Source of the DNA: Kappaphycus alvarezii
Taxonomy: Eukaryota > Rhodophyta > Florideophyceae > Gigartinales > Solieriaceae
Direction: 5' to 3'
Length of the DNA stretch: 64,000 nt
Assembly (NCBI GenBank): GCA_002205965.3
Contig: NADL03000753.1
Span: forward strand, 1,736,001-1,800,000
Shown here: positions 44,401 through 56,369 of the stretch, piece by piece
Layout: the number at the start of each line of letters is the position of its first letter
Position numbering within the stretch: position 1 is the stretch's first letter
The notes under the pieces: generated by a model
What the model was told of the DNA's origin: nothing
Databases searched by the model: none
What the model saw: the letters and a program-made list of their open reading frames with translations, nothing else
Translations under genes and position numbers: made by a program

Positions 44401-47400
44401 TTTGTAACAATGTTTTAGCGTATGATTCCCTGAGGCTTGTACAATTTGTGGCATATTCAAACTTCGGACAGATGTTAGTTTCACCATATTTAGGGGACCA
44501 AGCAACTATAGAGAGACTCGGGCTCTCTGCCCATGCACCTCACAGACTCTCACTTTTCCCAACCTTTTTCCCTTCAATCGACTCTACATGTGCCGATTCA
44601 GCATCTAAATTGCCCTCTAACTCATCTAATCAATTCTTCCAACTGCTGCCCTGACGCCAGTGATGCAATCAGCCACAAATATGAGCAAAGAACGGAATTT
44701 GACAGATTTGACATTGCTTCAACCGAATAGCAACCTATGGGAGTGGAGAGGTAAAATTAGTCACTGATTTGATTAAACTAACACTACTGCCGAAAAAGGT
44801 ACCGATAGAACTTACAAGAATGTCACTGCAATCATAGAACGCACTTTCTATGGAAGGTGTTTTCAAGCTGCTCAACAGGCTATCATTTGATGAAGAGCAG
44901 ACGAAAATAAAAATTGATTACGCACAGCTGGATCAGGTCACAGCACTGCTAGATGAAATTGATCCTTCAGAGGTGAATCCGCCGATAATTGTGGTCTCTG
45001 TTCCAATATACTCCTTTAACTGTGTGGTATCTTACCAGCGTAGAAGTAATGAAGACTTCTCGCTATTGTTTCTTGTTCTAGCACTTTGGACACTAATTAT
45101 CACGTCCATTAACGTGAATCGAAAAGAATTTCTGGCAATTAAATTTTTGAAAATGAGAAGCTCGATGTAAAGAAGCTCACGAAAGCTAAATTGAAACTTA
45201 GAGTTCTGACCAAAAAAAGTGCTAGGGGTAATGGAACGTCAGAGAAGTATGAAGTTATTTAGAAGAACGGAGATATCATTTAAAATTGTTGAGATGTTTT
45301 TTTGAGTTGAATTATGCCGTTCCGAGAACATGGCCGGCATGAGAACTAGAAAGTCCTTAACAATTTCAGGGCTGAAGTAGCTCCAGTTATCAAAAAAATT
45401 GGCTCAAGCAGCCAAAGATTTCAGACTAGCGACTAGGAAAGCTCTCCCAAATTCAGCTGCTGTAATTTTTGTGTGCGAATTTAGAATTGCAAGCTTCATT
45501 TGGACGATGATTTATCTTTTCTTAACAACTCGACAATGACAACAGATGAGTACTCGAGATCTGTTTCCAGTAAGGGGGTAGATTCTCTCATTACGAATAA
45601 TATTGAAGAGTCTTATATTATATATATATAGTTGGTAACTTTATGCAGCAACGAGTGGAACACGAAGTTAAAAACTAGACCGGAAAAGAACCATGCGAAC
45701 CGGTCCAATAAAAAAGAATGAATGAGGCTAAAGACTGTAGTCGAGCTGAATCAGACGGCGCTTATTGCACTGTAAACAGATCTAAACTTGATGGTTATGA
45801 TTTCATTTTGCACTATGACTGAAACATTTACAGGGATTAGCAAAGAATAAGATGAGTGTCAAAAATCTAGCTGTATTACGAAAAAGCGGGTTGGAAAGGG
45901 AAAAATTCCAATGTTACATAAGATCCGAGGAAAAAGAGTAATCAGCGTTATCAAACACGAATTACTCTTCTCGAAAGAGATAAAGCCACGACACACGCAA
46001 TTAAGCTTAACTTCCGTCTAAAGTGCCAAGGTTGATGTTAGATCTGCTATTCATGAGGCTTACCCAACCATTGACTGTGAGTGGTCGCGAAGTATTGGTC
46101 GCATTGAATCTAATGATTCCTTGTGTTTAGTTCTGGGGATAGGTTTCAATTGCAATAATTTAATTATAATCCTCTTATGCACTCTTAGGGCAGGGATTTT
46201 AACGAGGAAAAACTGTTTTCTGCAATTTGAGACCTTCAAATCGTCGACATACATGGAAACAAAACACTTTTACCATTAATTTTAGGTATTTCGGTTTTTC
46301 CAACAACGCCTGACCTCCTGTTCTCTCCACCACCAAATGTTTTCAGATTTTTCAGATTTTTTCCTCCGCAATGTAGAATTGTGCGACTAATGTCTGCGTT
46401 TTTTGGAACCAATAGTAGAGATGCGGCAGGGCCACCATGATTTTGACTTAATTATTCGTTTGAAGCTCTATGGATATTGAAATCGAATCAGTATGTTACA
46501 GAACCGTGGTCCGTGGTTTGCGGCAGTTCTCAATGGAAAAATTTGACACAAGCGGCTCGCCTTATTAATCCTGTTTTTATTTTGAAAGGTGAATGTAACC
46601 ATCAGGCCAATATAAAAATTGTTCTAATTTAGCGATTGAACTAATTTAGCCACTGTAGAGGGAAAGATTATCCGTAACTTTCTTCTGATTAAAATGAAGG
46701 CAAGGAAAAATTAATCATACATTCGCGACAATATTCAAATGAAAATAGCGATTGGTTGGAAGAAATTTTCTCTAAAAGATCCCCCGGTGATATATCAACT
46801 CATCCAAACCTCCAATACGTCTTTGTTCCGGACATATTGAGCCAGCCAATATACAAACGTCGTTTTAGGCCTATGTTATGCAAATATGGGATGAAATTGG
46901 ACCCTTTTCGAGCTTCCGAAAAGCAATTAGTATACTAATATTGCACTTTTACCTTAATGTAGAGAAAATATTTTTAAAATTAAGAAATACTGCAGAATTG
47001 GCTAACATTTGGATCAGATCTACTGCAAATATTCCAAAGTATATCAAAGCCAGCTCCCGAATTAAAAAGTTTGTGGGGTGTTTAGCTCAAAATTGGTACC
47101 TCTCTTGCATATAACACCTTAAAGCAAGAAAAAAGGGCCTCAAAACTGTTGAGACTCCTCTATTGTTTGGTTCTTGCTCTCTGGACCTCATTTCTAGCTT
47201 AATTCTGAAACAAAAAGCCTCAAAGAAAGCGAGGACATACAAAGAAATCAATAGGATAAACTGGGAATCCGAGAAGTTAACTTTGGGTGAAATGCTTTGC
47301 ATAAGAGAATTAATGTGACAGGAAACCAATATAGCAGTCTAAATTATTAGACACCCCTAGTTATGGTAATGACGAAGAGGGCTATAGCGGTATACAAGAT

Positions 47401-47875
47401 TACCGAAGAGGAAAATAACTCTGATAGATTACTTAGAATCTCAAATGCATGACTTAAAGGAGAAATTTCGTAACTTTTATCACTAGATTAGCCTTACGAA
47501 GTACTAAAGAGCTTCTCCGACATGCAAAAAGCAGAAATAGTTTTTCTGAGGTCTTTAGTCAGCTTTGAAAAATTTCATCGTCAATTTACTACTGAAATTC
47601 TCAAATTTTTGTTTCACTCTTCTCGGCGCCTGCGTGGAACTTAGCGCGGTGCTGATCTTATGCCTGCTCGCTTGTCCTTGTGATGCCACAACCGTGCACC
47701 CATATCTCTCACATCACTGTCGTACCGATGGCTATTTCGATTGGTTGTATTCTTGTGCCATAAGCGGACGAGGAATAATCTGCTAAATGCGTGTAAGGAC
47801 GGCTCTTCCACTCTAACACGGTTTACAAAGTTCGCTGTTTCCTGTAACTGTGGGAACCTGGCCTTTTATTTCGCG
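41405..47875. other. AT-rich, no supportable gene
   Basis: Scattered short frames only. A plus-strand frame at 44850-45170 (MEGVFKLLNRLSFDEEQTKI) with helical composition could be a decayed mobile-element ORF, but no family is recognisable. Also holds the TA microsatellite near 44.3 kb. Confidence 0.35.
44313..44395. repeat. TA-rich microsatellite
   Basis: Imperfect TATATA / TTTCTATATA alternation. Simple sequence with no coding potential. Confidence 0.8.
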
Positions 47876-47879
47876 CGCG

Positions 47880-48595
47880 CATACTGTCTTCCTACAGTAC
47901 GGACAGGCTGTCCTGTCCTAGGCACACGTTAGTGCCACGTGTGATTGCCACGTTTTAGGGCCACGTGTAGGGCCAAGGCAATTACATCTATTCCCTTAAT
48001 TATCCCTTTATCATGGTAATTACTGTAGGACTAATTAGTTGACACTGCCACAGTAGGTGGCACCGATACTTGTTAGGGCCGTTTGAATTAGGAGCCCTAC
48101 CAGTAAACGATCAGCGAACCATCAGACCGATTCCCTGACTAGCACCATCGAGATCGGAGTAGTCTGGTGTAGTTTGTCTAGGTTTTGCCTAGTTGAGTGC
48201 CCGGCAAGCCTAGCGCTGCACGGGATCACTACAGCTAGACCAACTAGCGTGCGTCCGGACAAGGCGGCGCTACTCGTCTCCATAGTATTCCAGTGACCGT
48301 AGTAGTCGCACCCACTAACCCTTTCGGGTGTTTCCCGGAGTAGGATCGCCTACCCTTACTAACCATCTCCCTCCTCCTCTTTTCTTTCTTTTCTTCCTCC
48401 TTTCACTTTTCCTTTCTACCAATCACCCACTCCATGTTCACCTGGAGGATCCTAGGGCGTCCTCCTAGTCCTTTCAAGCGCGATTTACGGTCGCTCGGCC
48501 CTGCTACTCCTGTAGCTGTCTAGCCCATCTAGACTGGTCTCCCGAAGAAGCTATATTTATAAAACCCCCACCTGGTGCGTGGAACTCACAAGTCC
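47880..48595 (+). promoter_or_regulatory. 5' leader/LTR-like region with TATA box and possible PBS
   Basis: This GC-balanced stretch before gag ends with CTATATTTATAAAA (48551-48564) and then TGGTGCGTGGAACTCAC (48573-48589). The latter begins with TGG, as tRNA primer-binding sites do. I could not match it to a particular tRNA, and a TATA box so close to a PBS is unusual. Short inverted repeats are frequent (GGACAGgCTGTCC, TGCCAC...GTGGCA, CTAGG...CCTAG). Confidence 0.4.
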
Positions 48596-48673
48596 ATTCT
48601 ACTACAACAATAGAGAGGGATCGCGTGCGTCGCGACAGCGTAATCAAGGACGTCCTGATCCTGTTCCCAAGTA

Positions 48674-50120
48674 ATGATCATCCCAGTTGCTGGAACCGAT
48701 AACGGGCGAACCCGTTCTAGTTGCTTAACCACCGACGATGCCGGAGGAGTCGACTGGGATTCCCCAGTTTCAACAAAGGCCAAAAACTTGGCCGGATCTG
48801 GAATTGAGGATGTTCCTCAAGTTTCACTACCTCCCGAGCTTGGCTTGGTGATGGAACATTTCGAGCAAATGCTCGAAGATCGTTTGATCGCCTTCCAGTC
48901 AGCGCTGGAGGAGAAGACGAAGGAGAAGTAAGAATCCTTCCATATGAATCTCCGTCAGGAGATGGTCGCCCTCGGTAGAGAGGAGCGAACAGTAGCAGAT
49001 GCTACTTATGTTGGCCGGCTCGTCGGAGCCGCCATGGCCGACTTACCGCTCAAGCAGAAGCTCGAGGACCTCAACCAAGAGCTTAAAGAAGAGAAGCGCA
49101 AGGTTTTGGACTTGCGTGATCAAATGTGGGAGCTTATCCTCCGCAAAGACCGTTCTCCGGCATCTAGCCGGAGCCCGGTTCCGAAAGGTACAAGCAACAG
49201 AAGGCGTCTTAGCTCTGTCCGTGACCATGTCCCGGGTTGCCCCGGACTCCACTATCCCGCTTGTGGCATCAGTGGGAAGCCGAGGAGTGTCCGCAGTGAC
49301 TCCGCCGAGCGAGTCAATCGCTGGTTCCAGAAGCATCTGGAAAAGAAGGCCCGCAAGGCCGAGGCCGAGGAAATCTCGTAATTGACAGACAGTGGGGAGC
49401 AAGAACTTACTCCCCAACGACAACCCTGGGTAGGTCCCAGATATGAGGGTCTCGGAGAGATCCAACCGGAGCCGAATTTCGCTCTCGTCATCTCGTATCG
49501 CAGGTATCAACTGCACAACACCGACCAGAACATGGGTCGTGACGTGTTCGCCGATACTGGCGACCATTACAAACGCCTCAAGCATTTGCTGGGCGCGCGC
49601 AAGTTTGATGGGGACACAATCTCAATCATCTCGTTCTTTCTGCGTACAAGAAGGTATGCGATAACAATAGCGTAAGGGAGCCGCCCTCATCTTGTTGCCA
49701 TACAATTTCTCTCTGGTGAGGCCCGAGAACATTTCGAAGCCAACTTAGAACTTGGCGAGGAAGGTAGTGGAGGTTCGCCTCTACCCTGGAGCCGTGCTGT
49801 TATTGCTGCGCATGTATGCCACCGATCGTACGATCGAGAGGGTAGTCGGAGAGATCGACAACCTCCGGCAGAAGCCGGCAGAAGCCGGATGAAACGGAGC
49901 TAGCATTTGCTAGTCGCCTGCGTAAGGTTGCGAGGTCCTGTGGCGCGATGCACACAAAGAAGGACCTCATCACGCCCTTCGTAGGGGGATCATTACCTGA
50001 CCTGAAGCCGTTGCTTCAAGTTGAGCGACAATCCCCTCAGACTCGGCGCAAATGAGGGATTTTTTGGACTTCGTCGAGAAGGCCGCAGCGCTAGGGGACG
50101 CATACCGCGTCCCTGCGTAG
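48674..50120 (+). pseudogene. Chromovirus gag
   Basis: The first part (48674-49381) carries a predicted coiled segment (LKQKLEDLNQELKEEKRKVL) after one in-frame stop at about 48929. The capsid-like core follows: WVGPRYEGLGEIQPEPNFAL, then HLVAIQFLSGEAREHF, then TDRTIERVVGEIDNLRQKP and SRLRKVARSCGAMHTKKDLI, with FVGGSLPDLKPLLQ before the frame breaks near 50055. This pattern is that of retrotransposon gag proteins. Frames change at least three times. Confidence 0.75.
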
Positions 50121-50351
50121 AAGCAGACACACCTGCCAAGATCATCTAGGAGACCAGCATCTCTTTCCGTGGATACTATAGACGAGATAAATGCCTCACA
50201 AAAGCGCCGACAAATGGCCGCTCAACCCATGGGCGATCGATTTTTCGCCCTGCATCCGGAAGAGGATTTTGCCTCTTCAAGACCGCATGACTCGGCAATG
50301 GAGTTCGAGCCGGCCCGTTCACGGGTTCGGCAGGAGTAACCTGACGCAACG

Positions 50352-50597
50352 TTGGCTGTGATACCGGCAATTAACCCGCGGCGGCCGCCGTGGTCTCAAC
50401 CCACCAAGAACCAGCCTGGTTGGGTTACAACTAAGGATCAACCATCAGACATTTGTTTTGAATGTTATCGGGTGGGACATCGCCATCCTCACTGTCCAGA
50501 TCAGGGTAGACTAATACATACCCGAATTTTACGAAGGTCGTTCGGGACAACTACGAGAAGTTGTCTAAACAACAGAAGGATTTCCTTCGAGCCGTAG
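50352..50597 (+). pseudogene. Gag CCHC zinc knuckle segment
   Basis: The frame contains C-F-E-C-Y-R-V-G-H-R-H-P-H-C at 50454-50495, a perfect C-x2-C-x4-H-x4-C nucleocapsid knuckle. It is preceded by the basic/proline-rich linker expected at the end of gag. The spacing is intact even though the frame is broken on both sides. Confidence 0.85.
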
Positions 50598-50896
50598 GAA
50601 GAGCACCGTGCTTCCTGACTGTGAACGGTAAAGTCCTGTCTTATTCTCGTGATCCGCCGGCACCCCAGGTGAGATATAAATCACCATCAAGGGAAATCTC
50701 GATCGTCGTTACGAAGGAAGGCAGGCATATATCCTTCTCGGGCACCGAAGCTCCGACGGAGTCGGAAAAATAAGAGAGGTCCGCCACAACAAGAAGCCTC
50801 CCGATACTGGACCATCGAAGACAGGAATCCTATCTAAACCCTCGATATAGTTTCCCACGTTACCATGGAGGAGTATCGTGCAGACCCAGTCTGCTG

Positions 50897-51443
50897 GTGT
50901 TCGACACCGGTGCACGACCAAACTTGGTCAAGGCAGCTTGCCTGCCAGAAGGTGTTGTTGCGAACGCCAACCGAGAACAAGAGATATTTAACCTATCTAT
51001 TGCTTCAAGCCATCATCTGAAGACAGTGGGATTAGTAGCATTGGCGGTTACGCATTGGGGACTTGACAGTAAAGCAACCCTTTGTAGTCCTCGAGGAACT
51101 CGGCGCCGATGTGATTATCGGTACTACCTTCATCGACCAGCACTTGGAACTCATTCCACATCCGCCGTCGAGAAGTGGTTCTCTGTAGCGGAGCTACAGT
51201 GCAGATCCACAAACGACCCGCAGCGGTTCTGTTCCGTCGCGTGTCAGGGGAGACGGAACCGTTCTTCGAGGAAGTACCCCGAAACAAGCTCGTGCGGACC
51301 ACCCACCGATTTGAACTTCCTCCCGATTCGGAGACAGTTATGGAAGTTCAAGCTTCCTTCCAAGGCGATCTCTTATTGGAGACACACTCCAGGTTATACT
51401 GGAAGTCTCAGGTTAGCCTGGGCAATGGCATAGTATCGATTTA
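50897..51443 (+). pseudogene. Chromovirus aspartic protease and linker
   Basis: The catalytic loop is VFDTGARPNLV (Asp at 50903-50905), intact. The next ~100 residues follow the retropepsin pattern with a frameshift near 51055, after which the frame reads VVLEELGADVIIGTTFIDQH in the position of the conserved D-x-I-[IL]-G. The linker to RT continues in a third frame (FELPPDSETVMEVQASFQGD). Confidence 0.78.
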
Positions 51444-51822
51444 ACTTAGCAAGCCATTCTTGGTTAGGATCGCGAACTTCTCAACCAAGACGCAAGACCT
51501 GACAAAAGGCCAGATAGTAGGGTACGCATCGCCGATGACCGACACCATACTCGAGGTTAAACTCGGCGAGAAGAACAAGAAGGGACAGGAAGACTCGCCT
51601 GTGCCGTCTCAATTCGGTCCCGCCGATGAGAAGTTGGGGGTTGATTACGTCGACTTGTCACACCTCACCCTCGACGTGCAGAAGAAAGTGCGAGAAATGC
51701 TCGTCAAACACGAAGCGATGTGGTTAGGCCACCTTCGCGGGTGACTAAACACCGGATAGACTTGATTCCTTGGTTAGTCCAGTGAGATCACACCCTATCG
51801 CACAGGCCCAAAGGCCAGCGAA

Positions 51823-52457
51823 GTGGAAGAGAAAGAGGTCAAGCGAATGATTGACGCGAAAGTGATGGAGCCCGCTCAATCGGAATTCGCCAGTCCTGTG
51901 GTGCTGTTGCCCAAACTGGATGGGAGCAAGCGGTTTTGCATCTACTACCGCAAGGTCAACGCCACCACGGTCAAAGACAGCTACCCGCTGCCCAGTATGG
52001 ACGAATGCTTAGACTCCCTAGGTGAGGCGACTGTATTCAACACCTTAGACTGTAACAGTGTTTACTGGTAGATACTTATCCGAGAGTAGGATCAGGACAG
52101 GACAGTATTTTTATGTCACATAGGCGGCTATCGGTCTGCAGAATGCTTTTCGGGCTGTGCAACGCATCAGCCACGTTCCAGCGGACGGTCGACATCCTGC
52201 TGGCGCGATAAAAGTGGAAGACTTGTTTGGATTTGGATGATATCATCATCTTCTCCAAATCCATCGAAGAACACCTCGATCATGTTGACGAAGTTCTCAA
52301 CGTACTTCGGGATGCAGGGGCTTCCCTGAAGTTGAAGGAGTGCAAGTGGATCAAATCTACGGTGAACTACCTCGGCCATGTTATCAGGCCGGGAAAACTC
52401 GAGATCGCCTCGAAAAACATCGAAGCGGTGAAAGGTTTCAAACCGCCGCAGACTTAA
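51823..52457 (+). pseudogene. Chromovirus reverse transcriptase
   Basis: Fingers: VKRMIDAKVMEPAQSEFASP then VVLLPKLDGSKRFCIYYRKV, YPLPSMDECLDSLG and VFNTLDCNSVYW, where the frame stops. Palm motif at 52230-52241 reads D-L-D-D followed by IIIFSKSIEEHLDHVDEVL. Known elements have [YF]-x-D-D preceded by a hydrophobic residue; here Tyr is gone and one codon is missing, apparently by a 3-base deletion. In-frame stops make it inactive. Confidence 0.88.
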
Positions 52458-52590
52458 CTGAGGAGTTTCCTCGGTCTGTGCAAATGTATATCGGAGATTA
52501 GCCCCCAACTTTTCGACAGTGGCAACGCCATTCAACAAGTTGTTGAAGAAAGGAACCACCTTCCAACTTCCAGAGCTCGACTGTGACTAG

Positions 52591-52962
52591 ATGGAAGCGT
52601 TTACTTCCCTCAAGCAGGAACTTATCAAGCCGCTGGTGTTGAGGTTACCTCAACCCAATCTATTCTTTTCGGTCGACACCGAAGAGGGCGACGAACAAGT
52701 AGGTTGTGCCCTACTTCAAGAGTATCCGGATGGCACTCGTCATCTCATCGGCTACTGGAGCCGCTCGCTCGGTCAAGCCGAGATGAATTATTCTACAAGC
52801 GAGGAGGGATGCCTCGCTGTTGTATGGGCAGTACAACTGCTCCGCCTGTACCTCGAAGGTGAAGAGTTCCAACTCTCCACAGATCACCAGGCATTACGCT
52901 GGTTGATGACATCCACCGACACTACCCGTCGGTTAGCCCGTTGGAGGTTACGCCTCCTGTAA
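52591..52962 (+). pseudogene. Chromovirus RNase H domain
   Basis: MEAFTSLKQELIKPLVLRLP opens the RT-connection, then VDTEEGDEQVGCALLQEYPD, YWSRSLGQAEMNYSTSEEGC (with the catalytic Glu region), LAVVWAVQLLRLYL and STDHQALRWLM. The Asp-Glu-Asp core and TDH motif look intact. The codon before the first Met is TAG where related elements have a polar residue, so a nonsense substitution separates it from RT. The frame runs to a stop at 52962, and the frame following it is degraded. Confidence 0.88.
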
Positions 52963-53539
52963 TTCGACTTCACCCTTGGGTATCGAAAGGGGGTGAAGAA
53001 CCAAATAGCAGGTGCTATGCCTCATTTATACACCGAGAGCGAAACGTATTTCGCTGGAGATTTGGAAGTACCCTATTCCTATTCGAAGCTGAGGAAGAGT
53101 CCTCAGTCCGTGAAGAATGCTCCCTCGGATTAGGATTATCCCAAATCCTTCAAGAAGCAAGGGCGCCCTTGCTGAAACACTGAACATTCCAACGTGTTGG
53201 TTCCAAAAGCAGGGAGTATGCGTTGGATCCATCGAGTGTCATGGACCTCGATGACATCGACTGTGAAGACAGTCTAGACCACTAGCTAACCTCGTTGGAT
53301 GCTTTTTCGGTTACCGAGCCAGCGCGTGAGCTTGAACCGCTCACAACGGAGGAGATACCCCGAGAAAAAGATAAGTATAAATTCGGCAAGGAAGTGAAGG
53401 ACGCCTTCACCACTGACTAAGTTAAGGTTCGATACTTTACAATTGAACAGCGTGGAGTGGTCGTGCGGTTAGCGAAGATCGACTACTCGGTACAGGTATA
53501 CTTACCATCGTCGCTCCGCTCGCGCGAGCCAATAATATC

Positions 53540-54360
53540 TCATTACGCAAAGATGTCCGGGCATACCGGAGGCACAAGAATGTACATGACTCTACTCCGT
53601 ACTTTGTACTGGCCCAGCATGGCGCTGGACGTCTAAAATGCCGTGCGCCAATTTCGAGCTGCGAGAAAGAGCGAATTGCTCTTGGAAAACATGCGAACTT
53701 CCTCAAGTTGTTTCCAGCCTCGAGTCCACTCGAGTTTGCGGGGATCTAAATCCTTGGTCCCTTACCAAGGACTTCCTTGGGTTATCAATATCTGTTCGGA
53801 ATCACAGATTAATTTTCAAAGCTTGTTAGAACAGTTCCATTGTGAAATGTTACCGCGGTGGCGATCACTAAAGCATTCTGTGAAGAATGGATTTTCGTTT
53901 ACGGAAGTCCCGTATATTTGCTGTCTTAAAACAGAGGTCAGTTTGTCAGCAAGTTCTTCCATTGAATGTGCTCTGCCTTGGCCACGCGTAACTTTTTTAA
54001 GACGGCCTATCATCCGCAGACCAATGGTCAGACGGAGAGATTCAACAGGGCAATCCTGTCGGCATTGCGTCACGTTTGTAGTGAGCATGGAAGGGACTGG
54101 GATCAGTTCCACGACACCGTAACTTATGGTTAAAATAATACCGTGCACCAAGAAACTGGTCACATCCCATTTGACCCGGTGCTCAGCCGGGCCCCCAACC
54201 CACTCGCCTTGAAGGGATTGAGGTCAACCGAGCTCGAAGATGTACACCCGAGCCAACTAATGCGACGCTTCTACAATCGTTTGAAGGCCATTTTGGCAAC
54301 TTCGAAGAAGAAGTTTAGCGAAGCGCAACGTGCATACAAGCTTAATTACGATCAACGCTG
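53540..54360 (+). pseudogene. Chromovirus integrase
   Basis: The zinc domain is partly readable (HYAKMSGHTGGTRMYMTLLR, YWPSMALDV), but the following CxxC pair appears lost (VRQFRAARK). In the core, the second catalytic Asp position reads as a stop codon (before NRGQFVSKFF). The Glu block is intact: KTAYHPQTNGQTERFNRAIL then LRHVCSEHGRDWDQFHDTV. An SH3-like tail follows (EDISVGDSVFVSGERTK). Confidence 0.85.
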
Positions 54361-54700
54361 ACGACCCTTCACTGAGGACATCTCAGTGGGCGACTCGGTC
54401 TTCGTCAGCGGCGAAAGAACGAAGAGCGACGAGCCAAACGCGCCAAGAAACGAGACGGGTGACAATATACCGGAGTACAAGCTCCCAGTAAAGGCGTTGG
54501 GTCCGTACCCAGTTGGGAGGGCTACCTCACATACAGTTACCATCCTTCGAGACGGACTTGAGGATACGGTATCTCAAAACCGCATATCGAAGGCACCTAC
54601 TTGGTCACTGCCTAGTGCAACTCAATTGGGCCCACCCGATACTCAAGGAAGACAGGAAATTCCTGACTCGGGAGTCGCAACCCCGTCACCTTCTTAGCAA

Positions 54701-55273
54701 GTGACAGAAGCCTCTCTGGGTAATCCGGAGTCGACATCGGTGGAGGATCCAAACCCCACCGCCGAACAAGAACAAAAATCACCGCTTCTTCGCTTAGGTC
54801 GGAGGGATAACACCCTTGATAGGGAAGAGAATCCAGAAGAAGCAACGCTTCGCCGTTCCTCCCGCCTTGCTGCAGAAGGGCAAGGACTACCGAGGACACC
54901 TCGGACTAATGAATACATACCAGCATCGGGCACTCCGACTGCAAACGAAAGTGAGGACAACTTCACTGAAGCTCCAGGTGACCTTAGTCCCTATGCATTC
55001 GATCGGATAGTCGATCACGATCTTGACAGCGGATTGTACCGCGTCCACTGGACGAACTATTCACTCAGTGATGATACCTGGGAACCCAGGTCCTCAATTC
55101 TTTTCAACGCGATGGCGCCTTATCACCGAGGCAAGCGGCTGAGACCACCTCAGTACTACCCCCATCTGAGTGACAACCAGATCTGTAAACAACAAGTAGA
55201 TCCTTGGCTAACAACCATGGGGACACCCCATTGGGTCACGGTTAACCAGGTACCTGGTTTTTCCCGCGGGTAG
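54701..55273 (+). pseudogene. Chromodomain at the Pol C-terminus
   Basis: The frame ends with YAFDRIVDHDLDSGLYRVHW then TNYSLSDDTWEPRSSI, a chromodomain (aromatic cage positions Y, W, W; consensus yxVE.Il.hr...g...YlVkW.gy...dnTWEp). It identifies the element as a chromovirus. Chromodomains of this kind guide integration to histone-modified chromatin. A 570-base open frame with no stop is notable in an otherwise broken element. The stop at 55273 is followed by GTGGGGAG, a possible polypurine tract. Confidence 0.88.
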
Positions 55274-55279
55274 TGGGGA

Positions 55280-56360
55280 GTTGACCTGCTTTCGCGGGTG
55301 CAGAATAGGATTCCTAGTTCCTGTGGTGAAACAACCAAGACTACCTGGTAAGGGTGACTTTATAAGAACACATCCGGTTATCAGGACTACCTGATAATGG
55401 TTTATAACTATGGAGACTTACGCTGCAATGTGGAGAATCACCTCCTTTTCTGTTTTATACAGCTTTACTGCACTGTACCCCTTACAGGGACACACATGTG
55501 TGTTAACAGTCGAACACCGGCATCCGGTGTTGACTTTATACAAGTTAGGTTACCTAACTACATACGCATTGGTCGTAGTACTCGTATCCGAGGAGGCATA
55601 CCTCCTCTGAGTTGATTAACTCTGAAGTATGGGCTTGAGAGTTGAGCATCCAACAGAGTTGGTTTTGAACTTTTCAAGTGCCAAGCTCAATCTTGTACAA
55701 CAATGACCAGGCATGCTGGTCAGGACAGTTTGTCCCAAGTACACTTGGACACCAGTACACGTGTACCCCTGTACAGTTGTACACTGCCAGCAAGGGCAGC
55801 TGGTCAGGAATCCATGAGTCAAGTGAAGATTAGGGAGGAACTCCTCCCACTACCGGATAGTCTAGCGCGGGAGTGCGCTCCAGATTCTCCAACATGAGTT
55901 GGCACAAACGGAAACTGCGACTGGAGACCGCTCTTTAGTCAAAGTCAGGATACCCTGACTCTGGAAGCCTTGAGCTGACCCTCCTAAATTTGGTGGCCAA
56001 AATTGGCACGATTTCCCTCACCCACCGAGCGAGAGTCGAGTTTACACTCGACCGCAATCCGATCCCTGAGTTGAGTTACGTAGAGTCACCTCCTGCACAC
56101 CTCCATCCAGTCAAAACGTCTTGACTTCCTTCCATTCCATTGCGCCACTTCCGGCAGGGGTCGGACAGAGTCACAACATGGAATACCTTGTCCCAAGGTG
56201 AAGAAGATATGGGACACTCCTATGCCTCTTACAATGTCAGGAAGACCTTACTATACGGGCGTGAACAGCCCACACCCATCTGACCAACGGGGTTGGTCCG
56301 CTCTGTGAAATTTCGCGTCTCGAGGAGACAGTCTCTAGCACCGAAACTCAGAAGATAATC
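55280..56360 (+). repeat. 3' region packed with short inverted repeats
   Basis: Between the chromodomain stop and the AT-rich flank lies ~1.1 kb with a perfect short hairpin about every 40-60 bp. Examples are TTATCAGG/CCTGATAA, AACACCGG/CCGGTGTT, GTTAGGT/ACCTAAC, GAGGAGG/CCTCCTC, AGTCAGG/CCTGACT, GTCGAGT/ACTCGAC and the palindrome GTACACGTGTAC. It should include the 3' LTR, but no copy of it is recognisable at 47.9-48.6 kb. Confidence 0.7.
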
Positions 56361-56369
56361 ATATTCATC

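Larger units (their letters stand above)
47880..56360 (+). mobile_element. Ty3/gypsy chromovirus relic
   Basis: Plus-strand domains lie in canonical chromovirus order: gag, CCHC knuckle, protease, RT, RNase H, integrase, chromodomain. The segment is clearly less AT-rich than its flanks, which marks its borders at about 47.88 and 56.36 kb. Many in-frame stops and frameshifts, an altered RT catalytic motif and a lost integrase Asp show that it is inactive. I could not match a 5' LTR to a 3' LTR by eye. The ends are instead packed with short hairpins. Confidence 0.9.

Noticed and set aside
48573-48589. Primer-binding site starting with TGG
   Set aside because: Kept only as a possibility inside the leader entry: no tRNA end could be matched and the TATA box is too close.
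55273-56360. 3' LTR matching 47.88-48.57 kb
   Set aside because: I compared the two regions by eye and found no shared stretch beyond short hairpin words.
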